Shown piece after piece: positions 6,963 through 15,142 of a stretch of 55,538 nt of DNA (the stretch's first letter is position 1; each line of letters starts with the position of its first letter). This stretch comes from Synergistaceae bacterium. Lineage in GTDB: Bacteria; Synergistota; Synergistia; Synergistales; Aminobacteriaceae. Below the pieces are notes generated by a model. It saw only the letters and a program-made list of their open reading frames with translations, ran no database searches and was not told the origin of the DNA. The stretch lies in NCBI GenBank assembly GCA_031272145.1, contig JAISUL010000078.1, positions 1-55,538 of the forward strand, given 5' to 3'. Position numbers and translations under genes: made by a program.

Positions 6963-8016
6963 AGCAGCCCTGCATCTCGAAGCACTCGCCCGGCGCCAGG
7001 AGCACGCTCTTCTCGCGGACGAGCGCCTCGCAGACTTGCTCCATGCCCCCTACTCCTACGGCTGGGTATACTAATGGGTATACTAACGCGATGGTTCCGG
7101 CGGCGGGGGGCAGGCAGGACACGCGCGGCTCGCCGTCCAGCCATCGCCGGAGCACCTCGGTTCCGCGGCGCACCATCTCTATGTTGCGCGCCCGGACGCG
7201 GTCGACGTTCCCCTTGGCGAGGGCCAGCGACGCGACGTGCTCGTCGAGCGAGGCGCAGCTTATAATGCAGTAGTCGCGGTGGGTGATCACTGCCTCCATC
7301 GCGGCGGCGTTCCGCGTGGCCAGCCAGCCTAGGCGCAGCCCGGCGAGCGCGAAGGACTTCGACATGCTGCCGAGGCTCACGGCGTTGGTGCAGATGTCGG
7401 CCACGGAGGCGCAGTCGTTTGTCAGGCCCCTGTAGGACTCGTCGCATATCAGGTAGAACCCGCGCTCGTCGGCCAGGGCCGCCAGGCGGCGCAGCGTTTC
7501 GTTTGGGAGAACCTGCCCCGTGGGGTTGTTGGGGTTGATTAGGCAAACGGCCTTTGTACGCTGGGTGAGCCGCGACTCGAGTTCGTCCATGTCGAGGGCG
7601 AAACCCTGCTCCCGCCTGAGAAAAACCCGCTCGACCGAGGCCCCGATGGACTCCGGTATCGAGTACATCTGCTGGTACGCCGGCAGCACGGACACCACAT
7701 GGTCGCCCCTGTCCACGAGCGCGCGGATGGCTAGGTCAACTGCCCCGACGCCCCCGTGAGTCGAGAGCACGTCCTCCGGCGAGACGGTCTCGTACAGTGC
7801 CGCCACCCCCTCGCGGTAGGCCGACGAGCCGCGGATGGCGCCGTAGTTCAGCCTCTTCCCCAGCAGAGCGGCCAGCACTTCCTGCTCGTCACTCCCCGTG
7901 ACCTCGATGAGTTCGCGCAGCGTGAACGGCGGCAGGGACGTGCTGGTCAGGTTGAACTCAACGCAGTTCTCGTAGCGGTCGAGCCAGCGTTCGACCTTGA
8001 ACGGTTCAATATGCAT
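6877..8016 (-). CDS. PLP-dependent aminotransferase, class I/II
   Basis: A 379-residue fold-type I aminotransferase. Visible motifs are GGVGAVDLAIRAL, the substrate/PLP loop NPNNPTG, the Asp of CDESYRG, and SMSKSFALAGLRLGW, whose Lys forms the Schiff base with PLP. It is the last gene of the minus-strand amino-acid ABC transporter operon, 11 bases after the ATPase gene, so it probably acts on an imported amino acid. A 12-bp tandem duplication at 7068-7091 (GGGTATACTAAT/C) adds VYPLVYP in the C-terminal domain. Its 3' end overlaps the convergent sorting-signal gene by 86 bases. Substrate is unknown. Confidence 0.9.
   Translation of the reverse strand: MHIEPFKVERWLDRYENCVEFNLTSTSLPPFTLRELIEVTGSDEQEVLAALLGKRLNYGAIRGSSAYREGVAALYETVSPEDVLSTHGGVGAVDLAIRALVDRGDHVVSVLPAYQQMYSIPESIGASVERVFLRREQGFALDMDELESRLTQRTKAVCLINPNNPTGQVLPNETLRRLAALADERGFYLICDESYRGLTNDCASVADICTNAVSLGSMSKSFALAGLRLGWLATRNAAAMEAVITHRDYCIISCASLDEHVASLALAKGNVDRVRARNIEMVRRGTEVLRRWLDGEPRVSCLPPAAGTIALVYPLVYPAVGVGGMEQVCEALVREKSVLLAPGECFEMQGCFRVGCGRETPQRVEAGLRRVSEFLRDRV
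7068..7091. repeat. 12-bp in-frame tandem duplication
   Basis: GGGTATACTAAT followed directly by GGGTATACTAAC. It lies inside the aminotransferase gene and repeats VYP without changing the frame. Confidence 0.8.
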
Positions 8017-8027
8017 AGTCTTGTTTT

Positions 8028-8753
8028 TTACCGAAGCACCTTGCTCAAAAAATCCACGGTGCGCGGGTGCTGCGGGCGCTCGAATATGTCGCCCGGCGTG
8101 CCCTCCTCGATTATGACTCCCTCGTCCATGAAGAGGATTCGGCTGCCCACCTCACGCGCGAAGCCCATCTCGTGGGTGACTATGACCATCGTCATGCCGT
8201 CCTCCACGAGCTCCTCCATGACCTTCAGCACCTCGCCGACCATTTCGGGGTCCAGCGCGGAGGTCGGCTCGTCGAAGAGCATCACGTCGGGCCTCATGGC
8301 CAGCGCTCTGGCTATCGCTATCCTCTGCTGCTGCCCGCCGGAGAGGGACGACGGGTAAGCGTTCCTCTTCTCAGCGAGGCCGACCCGTTTCAGGAGCGAC
8401 TCGGCCAGGGCCTCTACCTCCTCTTTTGTCCCCTTTTTCAGCTTCAGCGGCGCTAGGGTGATGTTCTCGAAGACCGTCCTGTGCGGGAAGAGGTTGAACT
8501 GCTGAAAGACCATCCCCATCTTCTCGCGGAGCCTTGAGACGTTCACCCTTGGGGCCGTCATGTCCTCGCCCTTGAACACCACGCGCCCGGCCGTGGGGGG
8601 CTCGAGCATGTTCAGGCAGCGCAGCAACGTGCTCTTGCCCGACCCCGACGGCCCGATGATGACCACGACCTCTCCCGCTTCGACGTGGTTCGTTATGCCG
8701 CGCAGAACCTCGTGCTTCCCGAAGGACTTCCTGACGTCCTCCACACTTATCAC
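8028..8753 (-). CDS. Polar amino acid ABC transporter ATP-binding protein (GlnQ family)
   Basis: A 241-residue ATPase that powers amino-acid uptake. It has Walker [10 protein letters not shown], the Q-loop in [11 protein letters not shown] (typical of the GlnQ/HisP branch), signature [15 protein letters not shown], Walker [15 protein letters not shown] and the H-loop VTHEMGFA. The start is a GTG at 8753, one base after the permease stop. It lies between the permease and aminotransferase genes of the same operon. Confidence 0.96.
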   Translation of the reverse strand: MISVEDVRKSFGKHEVLRGITNHVEAGEVVVIIGPSGSGKSTLLRCLNMLEPPTAGRVVFKGEDMTAPRVNVSRLREKMGMVFQQFNLFPHRTVFENITLAPLKLKKGTKEEVEALAESLLKRVGLAEKRNAYPSSLSGGQQQRIAIARALAMRPDVMLFDEPTSALDPEMVGEVLKVMEELVEDGMTMVIVTHEMGFAREVGSRILFMDEGVIIEEGTPGDIFERPQHPRTVDFLSKVLR

Positions 8754-8754
8754 G

Positions 8755-9429
8755 CTATCTCCACCCCCGCGCCAAGCGCTTCTCCAAGTACGCCAAGGCC
8801 GCCGACACGCAGCAGGTCAGGGTGAAGTAGATGGCCGCCGCGACGTACAGTGGCTCCATTATAAGGTAGCTGCTGGCCTGGATGTTGCTGGCCACGAACA
8901 GCAGATCCTGAATGGCGATGACGGACAGCAGGGATGTCTCCTTTATGACGGAGATGAACTCGTTGCCCAGCGCTGGCAGGATGTTCCTAACGGCCTGAGG
9001 GAGGACTATCTCCCTCATGGTCATGGCCTTGGTCAGCCCAAGCGAGTAGCCCGCCTCGGTCTGTCCGATCGGCACGGCGTTTATGCCAGCCCTGACTATC
9101 TCCGCCGTGTAGGCGCTGGAGTTTATCGCGAGGGCAGCGCAGCCCGGAATGAACCGCGCCAGGTTGACCGTGCCGATGTAGACGGACGGGATGTGGACGA
9201 GGCGCGAGATTCCGAAGTAGAATATCATCACCTGCAGCAGAGCCGGCGTCCCCCGCAGCACCTGAACGTACAAGTTTGCCGGAGCGCTGAGCAGGGGGTT
9301 GCGCGACAGGCGGAACAGCGACACGAAGACGCCTATGATCGTGCCGAAGAATACGGTGATGACGGCGATGCAAAGCGTCGCGACCGTGCCGCTTATATAG
9401 AACGGGTAGTACCGTGCGATGAACTCCAT
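8755..9429 (-). CDS. Polar amino acid ABC transporter permease (HisM/GlnP family)
   Basis: A 224-residue inner-membrane permease with several hydrophobic helices and the EAA loop ([34 protein letters not shown] region) that contacts the ATPase. The N-terminal [10 protein letters not shown]...[14 protein letters not shown] is typical of the HisMQ group. The ATG at 9429 shares one base with the stop of the preceding binding-protein gene (TGATG), giving tight coupling. A degenerate copy of its first codons, with ATG changed to ATT, remains between the two binding-protein genes. Confidence 0.95.
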   Translation of the reverse strand: MEFIARYYPFYISGTVATLCIAVITVFFGTIIGVFVSLFRLSRNPLLSAPANLYVQVLRGTPALLQVMIFYFGISRLVHIPSVYIGTVNLARFIPGCAALAINSSAYTAEIVRAGINAVPIGQTEAGYSLGLTKAMTMREIVLPQAVRNILPALGNEFISVIKETSLLSVIAIQDLLFVASNIQASSYLIMEPLYVAAAIYFTLTCCVSAALAYLEKRLARGWR

Positions 9430-10268
9430 CAATTTTGACCGGCTTCGCGGGCCAGGGCTATGTTCTTCTCGAGCAGCTGCGTTATCTCGCCCTTGGCCTT
9501 CATATCGGCCAGTATGTCGTTGACCTTGTCGACCAGGGCATGGCTGTCCTTTGGAAAGACTATGGCCTGTCCGGTCTTGTCCTCAGGCACAACGATATCG
9601 ATGTCGGCGACGGTGAGTTCTGGGTAGTTGTGCATGTAGTTCTGCGCGGTGAGCCAGCCGACCAGAGCGGCGTCGATCGTGCCCTCGTTGAGCTCCATTA
9701 TGACCTCGGGCAGCTTGCCGAGGGCTATTTTGCGGCACCGGGGCACGTATTCGTCGAGGATTTTTTCCTGCGTCGAGCCCATCTGAACCCCGACGCTCTT
9801 GCCGTCGAGGGACGAGACGGACGTGAGCGAGTCCGCCATGTCCTTGCGCGCGAGCAGCACAAACGGCAGCACGTGGTAGGAGTGTGAGAAGGCGACGACC
9901 CTCTTGCGCTCCTCCGTTGGGTTGAAGCCGGCCATAGCCATGTCGAACTCGCCGTTTCGTATCGAGGGCACTATGCCCTTGAACTGCATGTCGGTAATCT
10001 CCAGCCTGACGCCGAGGCTTTCGGCTATGTGTTTGGCGATGTCGATGTCGAAGCCGACGATCTCGTCCTTTCCGTCGCGCATGAGGTGAAACTCCTTAGG
10101 CGGGTTGTCCGCCGCCGTGACGACGCGCAAGACGCCGCTCTTCAGAACCCGCTGGAGAGAGTCGTCTTTGGCGAGCACTGGCCGCACAAAAACTGAACTG
10201 CATACGACAAGCACCGAGGCGATGGCAATCCAAGCAAAAAGCTTTCTCATAGTCGCGTCTCCTTTTTT
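9409..10268. repeat. Tandem duplication unit, copy 2
   Basis: This roughly 860-base block matches 10309-11168 at a constant offset of 900 bases. It includes a binding-protein gene, its ribosome binding site, and the first codons of the permease gene. Confidence 0.9.
9429..10250 (-). CDS. Amino acid ABC transporter substrate-binding protein, copy 2
   Basis: A 273-residue family 3 solute-binding protein with a signal peptide (MRKLFAWIAIASVLVVCSS). The binding domain includes NPPKEFHLM, IVGFDIDIAKHIAESLGV, MQFKGIVPSIRNGEFDMAM and VGVQMGSTQEKILDEY. I chose the ATG at 10250 because AAGGAGACG precedes it; an upstream in-frame extension comes from duplicated junction DNA. It is nearly identical to the gene directly upstream, offset by exactly 900 bases. 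It feeds the permease and ATPase downstream. Confidence 0.95.
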   Translation of the reverse strand: MRKLFAWIAIASVLVVCSSVFVRPVLAKDDSLQRVLKSGVLRVVTAADNPPKEFHLMRDGKDEIVGFDIDIAKHIAESLGVRLEITDMQFKGIVPSIRNGEFDMAMAGFNPTEERKRVVAFSHSYHVLPFVLLARKDMADSLTSVSSLDGKSVGVQMGSTQEKILDEYVPRCRKIALGKLPEVIMELNEGTIDAALVGWLTAQNYMHNYPELTVADIDIVVPEDKTGQAIVFPKDSHALVDKVNDILADMKAKGEITQLLEKNIALAREAGQN

Positions 10269-10308
10269 ATGGCACCCTGTCTCCGCCGTGTAGTCGGTGG
10301 GTTGAGTG

Positions 10309-11168
10309 GTACCGTGCGATGAACTCAATCAATTTTGACCGGCTTCGCGAGCCAGAGCGATGTTCTTTTCGAGCAGCTGCGTTATCTCGCCCTTTGCCTT
10401 CATATCGGCCAGTATGTCGTTGACCTTGTCGACCAGGGCATTGCTGCCCTTGGGGAAGACTATGGCCTGTCCGGTCTTGTCCTCGGGCACAACGATGGTG
10501 ATGTTGGCGATGGTGAGTTCGGGGTAGCTGTACATGTAGTTCTGGGCGGTGAGCCAGCCGACCAGAGCGGCGTCGATCGTGCCCTCGATGACCTCCATTA
10601 TGACCTCGGGCAGCTTGCCGAGGGCGACTTTGCGGCAGTTGGGAACGTATTCGTCAAGGATTTTTTCCTGAGTCGAGCCCGTCTGAACCCCTATATCCTT
10701 GCCGTATAGGGACGAGATGGACGTGAGCTGGTCGGCCTTGTCCTTGCGCACGAGCACCACGAACGGCAGCACGTGGTAGGAGTTGGAGAAGGCGACGATC
10801 TTCTTACGCGCCTCCGTTGGGTTGAAGCCGGCCACTGCCATGTCGAACTCGTGGTTCCGTATCGCGGGCACTATGCCCTTGAACTGCATGTCGGTGATAT
10901 TCAGCCTGACGCCGAGGTGTTCGGCTATGCGTTTGGCGATGTCGATGTCGAAGCCGACGATCTCGTCCTTCCCGTCGCGCACGATGTGAAACTCCTTAGG
11001 CGGGTTGTCCGCCGCCGTGGCGACGCGCAAGACGCCGCTCTTCAGAACCCGCTGGAGCGAGTCGTCGAGGGCGAGCGCCGGCCAGGCAAAAAACGAACCA
11101 CATAAAACAAGCACAGAGGCGAGGGTAAGCCAAGCAAAAAGCTTTCTCATGATCACGTCTCCTTTTTC
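10309..11168. repeat. Tandem duplication unit, copy 1
   Basis: Partner of 9409-10268. At 10309-10330 it ends with a relic of the permease start region (GTACCGTGCGATGAACT...), which shows that the duplicated segment reached into the permease gene. Confidence 0.9.
10329..11150 (-). CDS. Amino acid ABC transporter substrate-binding protein, copy 1
   Basis: A 273-residue family 3 solute-binding protein with signal peptide (MRKLFAWLTLASVLVLCGS), first gene of the operon. Differences from copy 2 cluster at scattered positions, for example RNHEFDMAVAGFNPTEARKK and ANITIVVPEDKTGQ. That allows altered ligand preference, but it may equally be drift. The ATG at 11150 is preferred over a GTG at 11156, which would sit too close to the GGAG ribosome binding site. 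Both copies keep intact frames, so a dosage or specificity benefit is plausible. Confidence 0.94.
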   Translation of the reverse strand: MRKLFAWLTLASVLVLCGSFFAWPALALDDSLQRVLKSGVLRVATAADNPPKEFHIVRDGKDEIVGFDIDIAKRIAEHLGVRLNITDMQFKGIVPAIRNHEFDMAVAGFNPTEARKKIVAFSNSYHVLPFVVLVRKDKADQLTSISSLYGKDIGVQTGSTQEKILDEYVPNCRKVALGKLPEVIMEVIEGTIDAALVGWLTAQNYMYSYPELTIANITIVVPEDKTGQAIVFPKGSNALVDKVNDILADMKAKGEITQLLEKNIALAREAGQN

Positions 11169-11169
11169 G

Positions 11170-11188
11170 GGTACGTAAGTATCGTACC
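11170..11188. promoter_or_regulatory. Inverted repeat upstream of the amino-acid ABC operon
   Basis: GGTACG (11170-11175) and CGTACC (11183-11188) are perfect inverted repeats separated by 7 bases, 20 bases upstream of the first binding-protein gene and close to a TATCGTACC/GATACT-like -10. It may be an operator; no specific regulator can be named. Confidence 0.4.
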
Positions 11189-11262
11189 GCGTGCTTTTGA
11201 AAAAACTTCGAGGTCTCAGACCCCAAATTTATTTTAGAGGTGATGCAGGCAGGTGTCAATAT

Positions 11263-11954
11263 ATAGAGAAGCTAACTTTAAGAAAATTTCTGTTGACCTA
11301 TCAGCCCCATGGTGTAGAATACCTTTTGAAATGCTTTTATTTGAAGCAGGGAGGAGTATTCCCCCGCATAGTGAATATTGAGACGATCAATAGATGCAAT
11401 AACACATGTCCTTTTTGCGGCGCGAACCGAAACGTCGACAAGAGGAAGACGCGTTTGATGGACTACTCCGGCAGCTGGCGCCGTTCGTAGACGTCATGAC
11501 CATCAACAGCTACTCCCCTGAGCCGAAGCTGCCGGACAACATAGCGCGAATCGCACGGGAGGCGCCGGGGGACTGGGCGCTGTCGCAATACGATTTGGAC
11601 TTGACCATCCAGATGCGCTACGCCGGCGAAGTCCTCTCCAACCGAGGCATGACGGCCCCGAACAACCGAACGCCGCGCCACTTCAACGTACCCTGCTATT
11701 ATCCCTTCACGGATCTGAGCATCATACCGGACGGCGAGGTCGCCCTATGCTGCGCGGATCTGAACGCGGCAAACCACCTCGGCAACGCAGCCCGGAGCAG
11801 CCTGAGCGAAATATGGCAGGGGGAACGCGCCACGGAGATACGGAGCGCAATACGGACTGGCCGCGAAAATCACCCGTTTTGCGTTGGCTGTGACTTTCTG
11901 CCGCTCAGCATACACCACGACATATGCGCCGCGGCGCTGCGGGCGCAGCGCTAG
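11263..11954 (+). pseudogene. Radical SAM/SPASM protein gene broken by internal deletion and frameshift
   Basis: Frame 1 reads ...NIETINRCNNTCPFCGANRN with the radical SAM CxxxCxxC motif, then runs into a stop at 11490 after MDYSGSWRRS. A different frame from about 11466 continues APFVDVMTINSYSPEPKLPDN and a SPASM-like end with CCADLNAANHLGN, EIWQGE and HPFCVGCD. Only about 20 residues separate motifs normally separated by most of a TIM barrel, so a deletion around 11460-11475 removed barrel strands and shifted frame. The likely original start is now ATA at 11263, about 10 bases after GGCAGG. The product was probably a peptide- or carbohydrate-modifying enzyme; it cannot work as it stands. 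Confidence 0.8.
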
Positions 11955-11989
11955 TTCATGGCGGAAGGCCTCAGACTTTCAAGCTGACC

Positions 11990-12280
11990 TTATTTCATGG
12001 CGGCCTGCACGCATACGACGTCGGCTTCGTCGAGTACCTTCTTCGCGCGGAGCGCGTGCGCGAGCTTCATTATCCCAGCCGACATCCTGCGCTCGACATC
12101 GGCAATCTCGGCTCTGAGCTTCGCGACCTCGGTCTTGACGAGGTGGCGCGTGTAGAGCATCTGCGCCGCGCTCAGCAGCACTATGGCGGCGAGCAGGACG
12201 ATCTCCCCAGGTGTAACCCCCCAGCCCGCCAGAGTCTCGGCGGCCTTCCCGGCAAACGTTATTCCTTCTCCTACGGTCAT
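11990..12280 (-). CDS. Small membrane protein with coiled coil
   Basis: A 96-residue protein with one clear membrane segment (about residues 25-43, IVLLAAIVLLSAAQMLY) followed by a charged helix likely to form a coiled coil (VKTEVAKLRAEIADVERRM). The ATG at 12280 has GGAGGGGAG upstream, and a TATACT (12321-12326) could be its -10. Small single-span proteins of this layout occur as holin-like or scaffold proteins, but no family is recognised. Confidence 0.65.
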   Translation of the reverse strand: MTVGEGITFAGKAAETLAGWGVTPGEIVLLAAIVLLSAAQMLYTRHLVKTEVAKLRAEIADVERRMSAGIMKLAHALRAKKVLDEADVVCVQAAMK

Positions 12281-12404
12281 TTTGCTCCCCTCCCTCGGAC
12301 AGCCTCGCTATCTCGAACAGAGTATAGCACGCCTCCCCGTCTCGTCATGGGGAACGAGGCGAGAATTGTGCACAACAGGAGTCGGGGTGAAATGAAATGA
12401 GTGA

Positions 12405-12479
12405 TGGAGCCGGAGGGCGGATTTGAACCGCCGGCCTGCGCATTACGAGTGCGCTGCTCTACCCCTGAGCCACTCCGGC
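12405..12479 (-). tRNA. tRNA-Thr (CGT)
   Basis: Complete cloverleaf, acceptor GCCGGAG/CTCCGGC, anticodon loop CTCGTAA, CCA encoded. Co-transcribed with tRNA-Glu upstream. Confidence 0.94.
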
Positions 12480-12498
12480 CTGCCTCCCAATCTTTTTA

Positions 12499-12576
12499 TG
12501 GCGGCCCCAGCGGGGTTCGAACCCGCGCCGCAGCCTTGAAAGGGCTGTGTCCTAGGCCCCTAGACGATGGGGCCGC
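12499..12576 (-). tRNA. tRNA-Glu (TTC)
   Basis: Complete cloverleaf with acceptor GCGGCCC paired to GGGCCGC, anticodon loop CTTTCAA and encoded CCA. First of a two-tRNA transcript. Confidence 0.94.
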
Positions 12577-12598
12577 ACAAGATCAAGAAAGCTTCATA

Positions 12599-12627
12599 TT
12601 TATATCACTCGGCGAACGGAATGTCAA
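12599..12627 (-). promoter_or_regulatory. Promoter of tRNA-Glu/tRNA-Thr
   Basis: Minus-strand TTGACA (12622-12627), 17-base spacer and TATAAA (12599-12604), ending 22 bases before tRNA-Glu. The -35 overlaps the last codons of the flavodiiron gene. Confidence 0.88.
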
Positions 12628-13829
12628 CCTTTAAATTCACTAATACCGTCCGCAACGCTCGAACCCAGATCAGCGCAGCGCTCAAGGTCAGCGTCGGTCG
12701 GCGCGGCGAAGACCTCCACTTCGGGCGCCACCGCGTCGAGCTTGACGGCGTCTGCGAACTTCTTCAGGGCCGCCAGGGCGCCGCCGCTCCAGCTGTAGCT
12801 CCCGGCCAGACCCAGGACGCGGCGCTTCAGCATGCTGTTCGCCAGCTTCTCGCAGAGGCTCGCCATCGGCGGGTAGAGCGCCGTGTTGTAGGTGCAGCTC
12901 AGAAGGACAAGGCCGCGGCTCGCCCATATGTCGGCGAGAACCTGGCTCCTGTCCGAGCGGGACGCGTCGTGCAGGCGCACGTCGGAGACGCGGTGCGGCC
13001 CGGTGCTCAGGCCACGGCACACAGCCTCGGCCATCCTCCGCGTGTGACCGTACATCGAGCCGTAAACCACCACCGCGCCGCCATCCGCGTCCTGTTTGCT
13101 CCAGCGGTCGTAGAGCGACACCACAAGGCCCGGGTCTTTGCGGAAGAGCGTGCCGTGCGCGGGGTAGATATGCTTGATGCTCAGGCCGCCAAGCTTCCTC
13201 AAGGCCGCCTGAACCGAGCCGGAGTACCGGGCAACGATCGTCGCGTAATACCGCAGCATCTCGCCCTCCCAGCGCTCCCTCGGCCTCTCGTCGTCGAACA
13301 GGCCACCCTCGTGGGCGCCGTAGCCGCCGAAAGCGTCGTTCGAGAACAGAGTGCCGGTCGTCTCGTCGAACGTCACCATACTCTCCGGCCAGTGCACCAT
13401 CGGAATCGTGTGGAACGACAGGACGTGCCCGCCGATGTCCAGCTTCTCCCCGTCCTTGACCTCGACGACCCCGTCCTCGATCCCGTGGTAGCCCTTCAGC
13501 ATCGGGACGGTCTTCGCGTTGCCTATCAGAGTCAGCGACGGGTACAAGCGGCGGAGGCGCCTTACGACGCCGGCGTGGTCCGGCTCCATGTGGTTGACCA
13601 CTAGGTAGTCCAGAGGGCGATCGCCAAGGACTTCCCTCAGCTTCGCCTCGTACTCGCCGCCCCCCTTCACCGTGTCAATCGCGGCGGTCTTTGCACCGAC
13701 CAGCAGGTAGGCGTTGTAGGCCACGCCGCGGGGCAGAGTCCACAGGCCCTCGAACAGGTCGGTCTCGCGGTCGTTCACCCCGACCCACCATGTGCCCTGG
13801 CCTGGCAGAACTTCGACGGCTTTATACAT
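12624..13829 (-). CDS. FprA-type flavodiiron protein (A-type flavoprotein)
   Basis: A 401-residue cytoplasmic flavodiiron protein that reduces O2 (or NO) to harmless products in anaerobes. The N-terminal metallo-beta-lactamase-like domain holds the diiron ligands in NHMEPDHAG, the Asp of FSNDAFGG and His of YPAHGTLFRK. The C-terminal flavodoxin domain starts near residue 255 with VVVYGSMYGHTRRMA for FMN. No rubredoxin domain is fused. I chose the ATG at 13829, with AGGAG 7 bases upstream, overlapping the end of serS by 8 bases. Role: protection against oxygen or nitrosative stress. Confidence 0.93.
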   Translation of the reverse strand: MYKAVEVLPGQGTWWVGVNDRETDLFEGLWTLPRGVAYNAYLLVGAKTAAIDTVKGGGEYEAKLREVLGDRPLDYLVVNHMEPDHAGVVRRLRRLYPSLTLIGNAKTVPMLKGYHGIEDGVVEVKDGEKLDIGGHVLSFHTIPMVHWPESMVTFDETTGTLFSNDAFGGYGAHEGGLFDDERPRERWEGEMLRYYATIVARYSGSVQAALRKLGGLSIKHIYPAHGTLFRKDPGLVVSLYDRWSKQDADGGAVVVYGSMYGHTRRMAEAVCRGLSTGPHRVSDVRLHDASRSDRSQVLADIWASRGLVLLSCTYNTALYPPMASLCEKLANSMLKRRVLGLAGSYSWSGGALAALKKFADAVKLDAVAPEVEVFAAPTDADLERCADLGSSVADGISEFKG

Positions 13830-15117
13830 TGCATTGCTCCTTTCCACCCATGTAGGGGCGCAGAGGCACGGGTACCGCCACGCTTCCGTCAGCCCTCAGG
13901 TTGTTCTCGAGGAGGGCTATCAGCATCCTCGGCGGGGCTGTCACCGTGTTGTTCAGCGTGTGGGGGAAGTAGTTTTCCTTCCTCTTGTCATCGCCGCCCG
14001 GCCTGACCCGTATGCCGAGGCGCCGCGCTTGAGCGTCTCCGAGGTTCGAGCAGCTGCCGACCTCGAAGTACTTCTTTTGCCTCGGCGACCACGCCTCCAC
14101 GTCCACGCTCTTGACCTTCAAGTCCGCTAGGTCGCCCGAGCAGCACTCCAGCGTCCGCACCGGAATGTCGAGCGACCTGAAGAAGTCCACCGTGTTGCGG
14201 TAGAGCTTGACGAACCACTCCGCGCTGTCCTCTGGCCGGCAGACCACTATCATCTCCTGCTTCTCGAACTGGTGGATGCGGTAGACGCCGCGCTCCTCGA
14301 TGCCGTGGGCTCCGACCTCCTTGCGGAAGCAGGGTGAGTAGCTCGTCCAGGTCTGGGGCAGGGTGTCCTCGTCGAGGATCGTGTCGATGAACTTCCCTAT
14401 CATGGAGTGCTCGCTCGTTCCTATAAGGTAGAGGTCTTCGCCCTCGATTTTGTACATCATGTTCTCCATCTCGGTGAAGCTCATGACCCCGCTGACCACT
14501 CCGCCGCGGATCATGAAGGGCGGCACGCAGTAGGTGAAGCCCCTGTCTATCATGAAGTCCCGCGCGTAGGACAGCACCGCCGAGTGAAGCCGCGCCACGT
14601 CGCCGCAGAGGTAGTAAAAGCCTGCCCCGCTGGTCTTTCGGGCGCTGTCAAGGTCTATCCCCTTGAGGCGCTCCATTATGTCGATGTGGTACGGAACCTC
14701 GAAGTCCGGCACAGCCGGCTCGCCGAAGCGCTCCACCTCGACGTTGTCCGCGTCGCTCCTGCCTATCGGCACGGACGGGTCGATGATGTTCGGTATGAAC
14801 ATCATCTTCTCGCGCAGCTCGGCGGCCAGGCTCTCCTCCAGCGCCTCGAGCGACTCCAGTTCGCGCGAAATCTCCCCGACCTCGGCTTTCCCGGCCTCAG
14901 CCTCGTCCTTGCGCCCCTTGCCCATGAGGGCGCCTATCTCGCGGCTGACGGCGTTGCGCCGCGCCCGGAGCGTGTCGGCCTTCGTCTTCGACTCCCTCAG
15001 GCGGCTGTCCAGATCAATGGCCTCGTCCACCAAGGGGAGCCTCTGCTCCTGAAACTTCTTCCGCAGGTTCTCGCGGACGAGCTCGGGGTTCGTCCGTATT
15101 ATCTTAACGTCTATCAT
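13822..15117 (-). CDS. serS: Seryl-tRNA synthetase
   Basis: Class II synthetase charging tRNA-Ser. The 431 residues comprise an N-terminal tRNA-binding coiled coil (about 1-105) and a catalytic domain. Motif 2 lies around TSYSPCFRKEVGAHGIEERGVYRIHQFEKQEM, and motif 3 near NNTVTAPPRMLIALLENN. I chose MIDVKIIRTN at 15117 as start because it matches the conserved N-terminus and GGAGG precedes it. It lies 25 bases after the CDC48-type gene and overlaps the flavodiiron gene. Confidence 0.96.
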   Translation of the reverse strand: MIDVKIIRTNPELVRENLRKKFQEQRLPLVDEAIDLDSRLRESKTKADTLRARRNAVSREIGALMGKGRKDEAEAGKAEVGEISRELESLEALEESLAAELREKMMFIPNIIDPSVPIGRSDADNVEVERFGEPAVPDFEVPYHIDIMERLKGIDLDSARKTSGAGFYYLCGDVARLHSAVLSYARDFMIDRGFTYCVPPFMIRGGVVSGVMSFTEMENMMYKIEGEDLYLIGTSEHSMIGKFIDTILDEDTLPQTWTSYSPCFRKEVGAHGIEERGVYRIHQFEKQEMIVVCRPEDSAEWFVKLYRNTVDFFRSLDIPVRTLECCSGDLADLKVKSVDVEAWSPRQKKYFEVGSCSNLGDAQARRLGIRVRPGGDDKRKENYFPHTLNNTVTAPPRMLIALLENNLRADGSVAVPVPLRPYMGGKEQCNV

Positions 15118-15142
15118 GCCTGTCGCGCCTCCGTACGATGTC

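Noticed and set aside
10251-10328. 26-residue N-terminal extension of binding protein copy 2
   Set aside because: It consists of duplicated permease-start relic and leader DNA; the signal peptide begins at ATG 10250 behind GGAG.
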